A stretch of DNA of 64,000 nucleotides from Rhizobium sp. BK313. GTDB lineage: Bacteria > Pseudomonadota > Alphaproteobacteria > Rhizobiales > Rhizobiaceae. The stretch spans positions 1-64,000 of the forward strand of contig NZ_JACHZQ010000013.1 in assembly GCF_014193655.1 (NCBI RefSeq), given 5' to 3'. Under the pieces are notes generated by a model that saw only the letters and a program-made list of their open reading frames with translations, was not told the origin of the DNA and made no database searches. Below, piece by piece: positions 1 through 9,211 of this stretch; position 1 is the first letter of the stretch; every line of letters starts with the position of its first letter. A program made the translations under genes and the position numbers.

Positions 1-410
1 ATCCTCCCCCCGAAACCAAGCTCTTCTAAACATCAATAGATCACCAAATGCCCGCAGCCAGCCGGCCGCGCTGCGTTCCAACGCCCCAATCACCAAACAC
101 AAACATAGCCAACCAAGCCATGCCGTGGACCTGTGACCTCCTGATGTAGAAGGTCGATCTTGAACGGTGTCTAATCTCAACCGAAAGAAACTGGCCCTCT
201 GACGCGGGCATCAAGCGAATCGCGCTCGCGCCGACATGAAAATATTGTGCTTTCGCACGACCGAAACGCTTTTCGGGTGGGCCGTGACCGGCATTTCAGG
301 TCATATGCGTCATTGTCGGCGGCGTAGCGGATTCGCCGCGATCAGACGAACAGAGGCAGCGAGTTTATCGTCTTGCCGATTCAGTCCGGTCCCAATGAGA
401 GGATATCGGC
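1..410. other. Left-edge intergenic stretch without a recognisable gene
   Basis: No convincing coding region, RNA gene or terminator is visible here. Short open frames exist but lack a good ribosome binding site and overlap the start of the ogt gene. The last part, with a GAGAGGA motif a few bases before position 411, holds the ogt ribosome binding site and probably its promoter. Confidence 0.5.
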
Positions 411-944
411 ATGGCCAAGACGGCGCGACGTGCGCAGAAGGATTATGTCTACAAGATCGCGAATTCACCTGTCGGCAGGCTGAAGCTGGTGGCTAGCCAT
501 GAGGGTTTGGCGGCGATTCTGTGGGATATTGACCGGCCAAATCGTGTTCGGCTGAATATCGTCGCAGAGGATGCTAACCATCCCGTTCTCATAGAGACCG
601 AGCGGCAGTTGCGGGATTATTTCGCCGGCGAACGACAGATTTTTGATCTGCCGCTCGATTTCTCGGGCACGGAGTTTCAAAAGAAAGTATGGCAGGCGCT
701 GCTCACCATTCCCTTCGGTGAAACGCGTTCCTATGCGCAGATTGCCGCCCAGATCGGTGCGCCCAGGGCGATACGGGCGGTGGGCGCCGCCAATGGCAAG
801 AATCCGATCTCCATCATCACGCCCTGCCACCGGGTCATCGGAACCGCGGGGGACCTCAGGGGATTTGCCGGCGGTCTGCAGCGGAAGACCTATCTTCTGG
901 GATTTGAAGGCTCCGAGACCAAAACGTTCAATTTTGCAGCTTGA
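411..944 (+). CDS. ogt: Methylated-DNA--protein-cysteine methyltransferase
   Basis: This 177-residue protein should repair O6-alkylguanine in DNA by irreversible transfer of the alkyl group to its own cysteine. The active-site motif PCHRVIG is at residues 138-144, with Cys139 as acceptor. The DNA-binding helix region just before it (residues 108-128, with SYAQIA and the RAVGAAN stretch) is typical of the family. The length fits stand-alone Ogt proteins without an Ada regulatory domain. The ATG at 411 has a GAGAGGA ribosome binding site. The gene stands alone and is followed by a strong terminator hairpin, so it is probably monocistronic. Function is assigned from family motifs. Confidence 0.93.
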   Translation: MAKTARRAQKDYVYKIANSPVGRLKLVASHEGLAAILWDIDRPNRVRLNIVAEDANHPVLIETERQLRDYFAGERQIFDLPLDFSGTEFQKKVWQALLTIPFGETRSYAQIAAQIGAPRAIRAVGAANGKNPISIITPCHRVIGTAGDLRGFAGGLQRKTYLLGFEGSETKTFNFAA

Positions 945-994
945 TGGATTGGCTACACCCGGTCTGGCAGGAGATCGATCTAACAGCAATGGCA

Positions 995-1028
995 AAACAG
1001 CCCGCTTGTCGAATCAAGCGGGCTGTTT
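995..1028 (+). terminator. Intrinsic terminator after ogt
   Basis: A perfect 14-bp inverted repeat (arms 995-1008 and 1015-1028) with a 6-base loop ends in TTT on the plus strand and carries A-residues on the other side. It can stop ogt transcription and may also act on the minus-strand transcript leaving the oxidoreductase gene. Confidence 0.85.
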
Positions 1029-1096
1029 GTGCTTCTGGCCTCAGCCATTGAGACCGGTCGGCTGGCCCGGTTTCCCAGGCCAGCCATCGGCTCATA

Positions 1097-3100
1097 TCAG
1101 CCTTCAAGCCACTTCACTTGCTCCGGCGTCAGCTTGATGTCGAGCGCCGAAAGACTGTCTTCCAGCTCGGCGATCGTGCGTGGCCCGATCAGCGGGATGA
1201 CCGGGAAGGGCTGCGCGACCACATAGGCGAGCGCGATGTGGATCGGATTGCGGCCGAGCTTTTGCGCGAGCTCGATCGCCCGGTCACGACGGCCGAAGTT
1301 GCGCTCGGAATACCAGACACGGACCAGTTCTTCCTCGCCCCGCTTGTCACGACCGGCGCGGTCGGTGAAGAAGCCGCGGCCCTGGCTCGACCAGGCGAAG
1401 TTCGGTATTTGCTTCGCATCGAGCCAGGTTCTCCACTCGTCGTCCGAGGCGGCGACGCATCCGGCCCAGATCGGATCGAGCATTTCTGCCAGCGAGAAGT
1501 TGTTGGAAAGAGCCGCCGGCGCCGTCTTGCCATTCTTTTCGGCATAGGCGATCGCCTCGTCGAAACGCGCGCGAGTCCAGTTGGAGCCGCCGAAGACACC
1601 GCGGATGCGCCCGGCTTTGACCTCGGCATCCATGGCATCGACGAATTCACCGACCGGAACCGCCGTGTTGTCGCGATGCATGAAGTAGATATCGACATAG
1701 TCGGTCTTCAGCCGGTTCAGCGACTGGTCGAGCTGTTTGCGGATCATGTCCGGGTAGCAGAGGGGGGAATGCGCACCCTTGCCGATTAGCACGATCTCCT
1801 CACGCGGAACCCTGCGGCTGGTGTGCCAGTCGCCGAAAATGCTTTCCGTCTTGCCGCCGCCATAGACATAGGCCGTGTCGAAAGCATTGCCGCCGGCTTC
1901 ATAGAAGGCGTCGAGCGTCAGCGACGCGGCGGCGAAATTCGGGAAGAATTCGAAGCCGAGCGTGACGATCGAGGCCGGCTTGGCAATGCCCGGAATTGTG
2001 CGCTTCGGGACGCTGTTGCCCCTGGTGACCGTTGCGCCGGCGATGTTCGTCGTCCGCCGTGTTGCCTTCTCGACCTCATATTCGAGGCCGACGGAGGCGC
2101 GCCATTGGTCGAGAACACGCAAGTTTCCGATCGAATCGGCCCAGCCGATGCCCGGATAGGCGAATTCCTTGCTTCCGGCACGAATGGCGTCGCCGGCGGC
2201 ATCGACCTCGAAGGAATAGAGCCAGCGGTCTTCCTTGACCTCAATGACCTGCGTTTCCGCGCCCTTGATGAGCTCGATCTTGCCGACGCCGCCCTTGTGG
2301 CCCGAAGCGAACCAGAAATCCTTGACTTCCAGGCGGCCGTCCGAGCCGATGATGCGCAGCGTATTGTCCTGCTGCGCCATGATCGAGCAGGAAACTTCGG
2401 CGATGATGTTGTTCGGGAACTTCAGCACCGCCGAAGCCCATTCGTCGACGCCGGTCTGGCCGAGATGAGCGACGCCGGAGACTTTTTCCGGTTCCAGGAA
2501 CGGCTTGCCGTTAGCGGCGCCTGCGATCAACCGCGCCATCGATACGGGATAGCCCCCGACATCCAGGATACCGCCGCCGGCGGTGTCATTGGCAAACAAC
2601 CGGTGCTCCGGCTTTACCGTGCCCATGTTGAAGCCGAAGGAGGAGCGGATAATGCGGATCTCGCCGATTGCGCCGCTTTTCACCAGCTCGATCAGCTTCG
2701 CCGTCTGCGGGTGGACACGGTACATGAAGGCTTCGCCGGCGAAGACGCCGGCCTTCTTTGCTTCGTAATAGATCGCCTCGGCATCATAGGCCGACAACGC
2801 GATCGGCTTTTCAACGAGCACATGCTTGCCGGCGCGGATCGCCTTGATCGCCCATTCGGCATGGCCGGTATGGGGCGTGGCGATATAGACGGCGTCGACG
2901 TCGATATCGGTCAGCAGCGCCTCATAGCCATTGACGATGCGCGCGCCTGGGAAGCTTTCACCAAGGCCTGGCTTGCCGGGATTGCGGCTTGCGATGGCCA
3001 CCAATTTTCCGGTGCGCGAATGGGCAACGCCGTCGGCGAAGGTCTGGGCGATCTTGCCGGGGCCGATAATTCCCCAGCGGATGGGTGCGTCTGTACTCAT
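1097..3100 (-). CDS. Fused Gfo/Idh/MocA oxidoreductase and aldo/keto reductase
   Basis: This 667-residue protein joins two oxidoreductase folds. Residues 1-340 form a Gfo/Idh/MocA protein with a Rossmann glycine motif at 10-15 (GIIGPG) and the EKP signature at 97-99. Residues about 375-667 form an aldo/keto reductase with the expected tetrad: Asp408, Tyr413, Lys441 and His475. The linker at 340-375 is short. Both halves usually occur as separate NAD(P)-dependent sugar or polyol enzymes, so the fusion may carry out two steps or a coupled redox exchange on one sugar. It is the last gene of the minus-strand sugar ABC operon, about 55 bases after the ATPase gene, which suggests that it acts on the imported substrate. 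The substrate is unknown. Confidence 0.88.
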   Translation of the reverse strand: MSTDAPIRWGIIGPGKIAQTFADGVAHSRTGKLVAIASRNPGKPGLGESFPGARIVNGYEALLTDIDVDAVYIATPHTGHAEWAIKAIRAGKHVLVEKPIALSAYDAEAIYYEAKKAGVFAGEAFMYRVHPQTAKLIELVKSGAIGEIRIIRSSFGFNMGTVKPEHRLFANDTAGGGILDVGGYPVSMARLIAGAANGKPFLEPEKVSGVAHLGQTGVDEWASAVLKFPNNIIAEVSCSIMAQQDNTLRIIGSDGRLEVKDFWFASGHKGGVGKIELIKGAETQVIEVKEDRWLYSFEVDAAGDAIRAGSKEFAYPGIGWADSIGNLRVLDQWRASVGLEYEVEKATRRTTNIAGATVTRGNSVPKRTIPGIAKPASIVTLGFEFFPNFAAASLTLDAFYEAGGNAFDTAYVYGGGKTESIFGDWHTSRRVPREEIVLIGKGAHSPLCYPDMIRKQLDQSLNRLKTDYVDIYFMHRDNTAVPVGEFVDAMDAEVKAGRIRGVFGGSNWTRARFDEAIAYAEKNGKTAPAALSNNFSLAEMLDPIWAGCVAASDDEWRTWLDAKQIPNFAWSSQGRGFFTDRAGRDKRGEEELVRVWYSERNFGRRDRAIELAQKLGRNPIHIALAYVVAQPFPVIPLIGPRTIAELEDSLSALDIKLTPEQVKWLEG

Positions 3101-3154
3101 AAAACGGTCCTTTCGTAAGTCTGCATGCTGTCTTGGAAGGATTGGAGGACGGCG

Positions 3155-4243
<1,089 letters not shown>

Positions 4244-4258
4244 ACGGGTCTCCCGGAA

Positions 4259-5095
4259 TTATTTGATTGCGCCGGCGGCAATGCCGGCGATGAAGTGGCG
4301 TTGCAGGAGAACGAAGACGATCAGGATCGGCGCCGTCAGCATGACCGCACCGGCCATGATGCCGCCCCAGGAGACCTTGGTGAGGCCGATCAGCGTTCCC
4401 AAGGCGACCGGCGCCGTCATCATGCCCGGCCGGGAGTTGACCAGCAGCGGCCAGAGGTAGTTGTTCCAGGAGGCCAGGAACAGGATGATGGCGAGCGCGG
4501 CCATGGTCGGCCTTGCCAGCGGCAGGGCGATACGCAGGAAGATCTGCCACTCCTTGACGCCCTCGACGCGGGCGGCGTCGAAAAGCTCGCCCGGCATCAT
4601 CGAAAAGGCCTGGCGCATGAAGAGCACGCCGAGCGAATTGAACAGCGGCGGCACGATCAGCGCGGTCCAGGTGTTCGCCAGATGGAAGTTGCGCGCCACC
4701 ATGATGAATTGCGGAATAACGACGACGGAATAGGGCAGCGTGATCGTTCCGAGGATGATGCCGATGACGACGGACTGACCGAGGAAGCGATAGCGCGCTA
4801 GCGCCCATCCGGCCATCGAGGTCAAAAGAACCGACAGGAAAGTATAGATGACCGCGACGACGATGGAGATGGTCATGGCACCGAAGAAGTTGGTGTCGGC
4901 TTGCAGATTCCGGACATTGTCCAAGAAGCTCGTCGACGGTGTCATGATGATATCCGGGCTGAAAATGCCGTAGTCCGGCATCGTCGAGAAGATGAACATC
5001 ATCCAGAGCGGAAACAGCCAGATAATGGCAAGTGGCGTCAGCAGGGCGTGTAGCGCGACTGATCGCATCAGATTGGATTTGGACTTGGATTTCAT
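4259..5095 (-). CDS. Sugar ABC transporter permease, MalG-like
   Basis: This 278-residue inner-membrane protein is the second permease of a CUT1 carbohydrate importer. It has an N-terminal membrane segment after a Lys/Ser-rich cytoplasmic start, several further hydrophobic segments, and the EAA coupling loop (FDAARVEGVKEWQIF). The start is placed at 5095 because this ATG overlaps the stop codon of the upstream permease by four bases (ATGA), a sign of translational coupling. A longer frame continues upstream but would overlap the other permease gene. It pairs with the permease encoded at 5092-5949. Confidence 0.94.
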   Translation of the reverse strand: MKSKSKSNLMRSVALHALLTPLAIIWLFPLWMMFIFSTMPDYGIFSPDIIMTPSTSFLDNVRNLQADTNFFGAMTISIVVAVIYTFLSVLLTSMAGWALARYRFLGQSVVIGIILGTITLPYSVVVIPQFIMVARNFHLANTWTALIVPPLFNSLGVLFMRQAFSMMPGELFDAARVEGVKEWQIFLRIALPLARPTMAALAIILFLASWNNYLWPLLVNSRPGMMTAPVALGTLIGLTKVSWGGIMAGAVMLTAPILIVFVLLQRHFIAGIAAGAIK

Positions 5096-5949
5096 TTCGG
5101 TTCGCGCCCCACCCAGAGATTGAGAAGAGAGATGGCTACGGCGAGCGCCGCCATGGTGTAAGCAATGGCCGAGGCATAGCCGAAGTTCAGCGATTGGAAA
5201 CCCTGGCGATAGAGCAAGAGGCCGAGCGTCTCCGTGGCACCGCCCGGACCGCCGCGATTGGTGATCAGGAAGGGCTCGGTGAAGAGCTGCATCGTACCGA
5301 TGACCGACAGCACCACGCAAAAGAGGATGATCGGTTTCAGTAGCGGCAGGGTAATGTAGAAGAATTGCTTGACGCGGCTTACACGGTCGAGCGTGGCGGC
5401 CTCATAGACATCCTCCGGGATCGATTGCAGCCCGGACAGGATGATGATGGCGTTGTAGCCAGACCAGCGCCAGGTCACGGCGATGATGATCAGCAGCATG
5501 GCGGCATGTGCTTCGGAAAACCAGGAAACCGGTGCGATGCCGACGCCGCCCAGCAGCTTGTTGATGATGCCGAAATCCACGTTGAACATCAGCCGGAAGA
5601 CGGCAGCATAGGCCACTTCGCCGACCACGACGGGAGCGAAGAAGGCAAAGCGGAAGAGGCTCCGCGCCTTCAGAAGCGGAGAGTTCAACAGTACCGCCAT
5701 GACGGTCGCGAGCGAGATCATGACCGGAACCTGGATCACCAGGATGATCAGCGTGTTTGCGAGCGCATTGTAGAAGGCCGGGTCGCCGAACAGGCGCGCC
5801 CAATTGATCGAGCTGAATACCCACGGATTGACGCGCGTGTTCTGAAACGAGATCAGGAATGAATTGATGATCGGCCAGATCCAGAAGGTGGCGAACACGA
5901 GGAAATAGGGTGCAAGGAACGCGTAGGCGCTCCGGTTTCGCAACCGCAT
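5092..5949 (-). CDS. Sugar ABC transporter permease, MalF-like
   Basis: This 285-residue protein is the first permease of the carbohydrate importer. About six hydrophobic segments and an EAA loop (YEAATLDRVSRVKQFF) are visible. It forms the membrane channel with the product of the overlapping downstream gene. It follows the substrate-binding protein gene after a 113-base gap that contains a very strong stem-loop, a usual place for a structure that lowers expression of permeases relative to binding protein. Confidence 0.94.
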   Translation of the reverse strand: MRLRNRSAYAFLAPYFLVFATFWIWPIINSFLISFQNTRVNPWVFSSINWARLFGDPAFYNALANTLIILVIQVPVMISLATVMAVLLNSPLLKARSLFRFAFFAPVVVGEVAYAAVFRLMFNVDFGIINKLLGGVGIAPVSWFSEAHAAMLLIIIAVTWRWSGYNAIIILSGLQSIPEDVYEAATLDRVSRVKQFFYITLPLLKPIILFCVVLSVIGTMQLFTEPFLITNRGGPGGATETLGLLLYRQGFQSLNFGYASAIAYTMAALAVAISLLNLWVGREPK

Positions 5950-5994
5950 GAAAGCCTTCTCCTTTTATGCCCAATGATTTGGCGCGTGAGACCA

Positions 5995-6025
5995 CATCCC
6001 CGCCGCCCTTGGGGCGGCGGGGATG
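5995..6025 (-). promoter_or_regulatory. Strong stem-loop between binding-protein and permease genes
   Basis: A perfect 14-bp inverted repeat (5995-6008 with 6012-6025, 3-base loop) lies between the binding-protein stop and the first permease start. There is no T-run after it on the minus strand, so it is more likely an mRNA-stabilising or partial attenuation structure than a full terminator. In malE-type operons such hairpins keep binding-protein mRNA in excess; the same role here is inference. Confidence 0.7.
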
Positions 6026-6062
6026 CCGGGCGCGGCTTGGAACGCGCGGCCGGCTGTGTCAC

Positions 6063-7337
6063 TCACTTGGCGACCGGCAGTCCGGTTGCGGAAGCGATCT
6101 GCTGAGCAGCGTCGGCAAGCGCGGTCTTTCCGTCCGGATAGCCGCCGGCGAGGTACTTCGTCTGTACTGCCCTAAAGACGGCATCGGCATCACTAAAATA
6201 CTGGGTGCCTGGGCTGGGACTAATCTTCGGCAGGGTTCCGAGGATATCGACCCAGATCTTTTGATTGTCGTAATAGGGCAGCGGCTCGTTGACGAAGGGG
6301 TCCTTCACGGCTGACAGCAGCGACGGCACGAGGCCGAAGGACTTCAGCATGGTGACCTGCCCTTCATTGGTGCCGAGAGCGTAGTTGACGAACTTCCAAG
6401 CGGCCTCCTTGTTCGGCGAGTTCTCGGCGATTGCCAACGAAGAACCGCCGAGGTTGGCAGCATGCTGGCCGTCCGGCGTCATGCTCGGCATCATGTAGAC
6501 GCCCCACTTGCCCGAGAGATCCGGCGAGGTGGAGCGGATGGTGCCGTCATACCAGCCGCCATACATCTGTGTCGCGACCTTGCCGGCCGTGTTGGACTGA
6601 ACCTTTTCAGCCCAGTTGGCGGCGGTCAGGGTGCCGGCGTCCTTCATTGCCTTGACCTTGTCGAGCGCTGCGATGCAGGCCGGCTGGCTGATGGTGATGT
6701 TCTGGCTATCGGCCGAAAAATAGCCGCAACCCTGCTCGTTGGCGAGCATGCGGAACCATTCGCTGTCGCCGTTAAGGTCGGCCTGCGACATGACCACGCC
6801 CGGATTGGCGGCAGAGATCTTCTTGCCGGCAGCGATGAAATCGTCCCATGTCTTGATCGATGCTGGATCGATGCCGGCGTTCTTGTAGAAATCGCGACGA
6901 TAGAACATGGCCACAGGACCGGAATCCCACGGCATGGCGTAGGCGGCATCGCCAACCTCAAGCTCGGTGCGCTTGAAATCCGGGAATTGCTTCTTGATGT
7001 CGTCGGTGTAGCCCAGCTTCGTCAGATCGGTCAGGCAGTCTGGGAACCGGTTCCAGAAGATCGCGGCCTTGTGGTTTTCGATCGACATGATGTCAGGCAG
7101 TCCTTCGCCGCCGGCTGCGCAGGCAGCCAGCATCTTGTCGAAGACCTGCGGATTGCCGATATCCTGCACATCGACCTTGATATCCGGATATTTCTTGTTG
7201 AAGCCCTCGAGCGTGGATTTCAGCGCCGATGCGGCGACGTTCCAGCTCCATACGGTGATAGTGGTTTGCTGGGCGAAGGCAGACCCGGTAGCAAACAACG
7301 CGACGACTGCCGTCGCGCCAAGAAGTTTTAAGCGCAT
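6063..7337 (-). CDS. Sugar ABC transporter substrate-binding protein
   Basis: This 424-residue periplasmic protein is an extracellular solute-binding protein of the family that serves CUT1 importers. A signal peptide is visible at residues 1-22 with a cleavage site after SAFA. The mature part shows the typical TTITVWSWN start and Trp/Tyr-rich segments of oligosaccharide-binding proteins. It is the first gene of the minus-strand transport operon and is divergent from an AraC-type regulator. The ribosome binding site GGGAGGA lies in the loop of an 8-bp inverted repeat that touches the start codon. The ligand cannot be named from sequence. Confidence 0.94.
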   Translation of the reverse strand: MRLKLLGATAVVALFATGSAFAQQTTITVWSWNVAASALKSTLEGFNKKYPDIKVDVQDIGNPQVFDKMLAACAAGGEGLPDIMSIENHKAAIFWNRFPDCLTDLTKLGYTDDIKKQFPDFKRTELEVGDAAYAMPWDSGPVAMFYRRDFYKNAGIDPASIKTWDDFIAAGKKISAANPGVVMSQADLNGDSEWFRMLANEQGCGYFSADSQNITISQPACIAALDKVKAMKDAGTLTAANWAEKVQSNTAGKVATQMYGGWYDGTIRSTSPDLSGKWGVYMMPSMTPDGQHAANLGGSSLAIAENSPNKEAAWKFVNYALGTNEGQVTMLKSFGLVPSLLSAVKDPFVNEPLPYYDNQKIWVDILGTLPKISPSPGTQYFSDADAVFRAVQTKYLAGGYPDGKTALADAAQQIASATGLPVAK

Positions 7338-7358
7338 TGAAAATCCTCCCTTTTCAAT
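7336..7358 (-). promoter_or_regulatory. Hairpin with ribosome binding site in its loop, at the binding-protein start
   Basis: The arms ATTGAAAA (7336-7343) and TTTTCAAT (7351-7358) are perfectly complementary and enclose the Shine-Dalgarno GGGAGGA of the substrate-binding protein. The last two stem bases are the first two of the ATG. It could modulate translation initiation, or be an operator for the divergent AraC protein. Both are inference. Confidence 0.5.
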
Positions 7359-7429
7359 TGCCGTCCTCTAGCGAACGCGCTTAAACTAGCTGTCGGTACG
7401 CTTCTGTCTCCTAAAAAAGGAACATCGAG

Positions 7430-8368
7430 TTGGCGGAAAGTAAGGTGGGTCATCGAGCGGTCTATCAGCCGGGTGCGAGCAGCATCGAGGGGCTGCCGAC
7501 GACCCTGCAGATGTTTCATACCCATCCGCCCCCGATGGTGAAGCCGCATTGGCATGCGCAGGTCGAGGTGAACTACCTTATACGCGGCACGGTTCACTAC
7601 CGTATGAACGATCATGAAATTCAGCTCCACGCCGGCGATATCTGTCTGTTCTGGGGCGGACAGCCGCATCAGATGGATGATTCGTCGGAGGATTCGATCT
7701 ATGCCGGCGCGCATCTGCCGCTGGTGCATTTTTTCCGCATGCGCCTGCCGCTCGATATTTCGGGCCGCCTGATGCGGGGCGAGACCCTGGTCACCTCGGC
7801 GACAGACGCAGCCGACAACGAGAATTTTGCCCGCTGGTATCGCTATGCCCGCTCCGGTGACCCGGCCAAGGCCGAACATGCCGTCGCCGAACTCCTGCTG
7901 CGCCTCGAGCGCATCGCCTTCGAGCCTTATCTCATGCTGCCGGAAAAGCGGGAGTATAAGCCGAGCGAGCAGGTCCATCCGCAATCGTCGCGCAGCCTGG
8001 CGCGGATGTGCGATTTCGTTGCCGGCAATTTCCTGCACGATATCGATACGGTCGATATTGCCAAGGCGGCCGATCTGCATCCGAAATATGCAATGAACCT
8101 CTTCAAGAAATGTACCGGCATGACGCTGAGCAAATATGTCAACCTGCTGCGCCTGTCGCGCGCCCAGGCGATGCTGATGCGTGACGGCGCCAATGTGCTA
8201 CAGGTGGCGATGGACAGCGGCTTCGGCTCGATCAGTGCCTTCAACAAATCCTTCCGTCATATTGCCGGCATGTCGCCTTCGGATTTCCGCCGGGACATGC
8301 GGATGGTTACAGCAATGAGCGTCGAAGGCGCGCAGCCTTCTCTGCGCCGATCCGCCCCGCAATTCTAG
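7430..8368 (+). CDS. AraC-family transcriptional regulator with cupin sensor domain
   Basis: This 312-residue regulator has an N-terminal cupin-like ligand domain (the HWHAQVEVNY stretch near residue 42 holds the usual His/Glu set) and a C-terminal AraC double helix-turn-helix (about residues 195-295, ending with the GFGSISAFNKSFR signature). It is divergent from the sugar transport operon, with 92 bases between, and is very likely its local regulator responding to the imported sugar. The start is a TTG at 7430 preceded by AAAAAAGGA. A hydroxypyruvate-isomerase-like gene follows on the same strand. Confidence 0.92.
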   Translation: MAESKVGHRAVYQPGASSIEGLPTTLQMFHTHPPPMVKPHWHAQVEVNYLIRGTVHYRMNDHEIQLHAGDICLFWGGQPHQMDDSSEDSIYAGAHLPLVHFFRMRLPLDISGRLMRGETLVTSATDAADNENFARWYRYARSGDPAKAEHAVAELLLRLERIAFEPYLMLPEKREYKPSEQVHPQSSRSLARMCDFVAGNFLHDIDTVDIAKAADLHPKYAMNLFKKCTGMTLSKYVNLLRLSRAQAMLMRDGANVLQVAMDSGFGSISAFNKSFRHIAGMSPSDFRRDMRMVTAMSVEGAQPSLRRSAPQF

Positions 8369-8437
8369 CCATTGGCCTCTTGCCGTTGCTGCCGATATGG
8401 CGCACTCCTCAGAGCATATTCTTTGAGGGAGATTTTC

Positions 8438-9208
8438 ATGCGGCAATTTTCGGCATGTATCGAATGGCTGTTCGCCCGCGAAGGCGACGATTTTGCCGAC
8501 CGCATCCGGCTGGCGCATCAGGCCGGTTTGAGTGCGGTCGAGTTCTGGCGCTGGACGAACAAGGATTTGGATGCAGTCGCGTCCGCGGTAGCGGAGACGG
8601 GAATCGCCGTTTCGGGTCTGGTCGCGGAGCCGATGATCGCGCTGACGAATCCGGCTAATAAAGAGGCTTGGCTGGAAGGGCTCCGGAAATCCGTCACGGT
8701 AGCGCAGCGCCTTGGCGCTCCGGTTTTGATCGCGCAGGCGGGTGATGATCTGCCGGAGTTTTCGCGCGCCGCGCAGCGAGCGGCGTTGGTTTCCGCCTTC
8801 AGTGCCGGCGCCGATGTCCTGAAGGGCTCGGGTGTACGCGTCGGCCTTGAGCCTCTGAACACCAGGATCGACCATGTCGGCTACTATTTGTCCTCAACGG
8901 TGGAGGGCTTGGATATCGTCGACGAGGTCGGCCGGCCGGAAATCGGCATCGTCTATGATATCTACCACTCGGCCGTCATGGGCGAGCGAACGGAGGATGT
9001 CGTCGGTGGGCGGGTCGATCGCATCGTGCATGTCCACGTCGCCGATCACCCTGGCCGCAACGATCCCGGCACTGGCGGAATCGATCTGCTCAATCGTCTG
9101 AACTGGTTGTCTGCCCACGGCTATAACGGCAGGGTGGGTCTCGAATACAGGCCGAAGACCGAGGATGCCGAGGCGGTTCGCGCGGTGGTGAAGTCGCTTA
9201 CGGCTTGA
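8438..9208 (+). CDS. hyi: Hydroxypyruvate isomerase-like TIM-barrel protein
   Basis: This 256-residue TIM-barrel sugar isomerase resembles hydroxypyruvate isomerase, which interconverts hydroxypyruvate and tartronate semialdehyde. The LEPLNTR strand (metal-binding Glu), the YDIYHS motif (Asp and His) and the ADHPGRNDPGTG loop are typical of the Hyi group. The ATG at 8438 is chosen because GAGGGAGA precedes it; an upstream in-frame codon lacks such a site. It follows the AraC regulator gene and faces the sugar transport operon, so it may use a product of that sugar instead of hydroxypyruvate. The symbol follows the closest family. Confidence 0.8.
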   Translation: MRQFSACIEWLFAREGDDFADRIRLAHQAGLSAVEFWRWTNKDLDAVASAVAETGIAVSGLVAEPMIALTNPANKEAWLEGLRKSVTVAQRLGAPVLIAQAGDDLPEFSRAAQRAALVSAFSAGADVLKGSGVRVGLEPLNTRIDHVGYYLSSTVEGLDIVDEVGRPEIGIVYDIYHSAVMGERTEDVVGGRVDRIVHVHVADHPGRNDPGTGGIDLLNRLNWLSAHGYNGRVGLEYRPKTEDAEAVRAVVKSLTA

Positions 9209-9211
9209 CGG

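Noticed and set aside
236..496. Small open frame before ogt
   Set aside because: It overlaps the ogt start in another frame and has no family resemblance.
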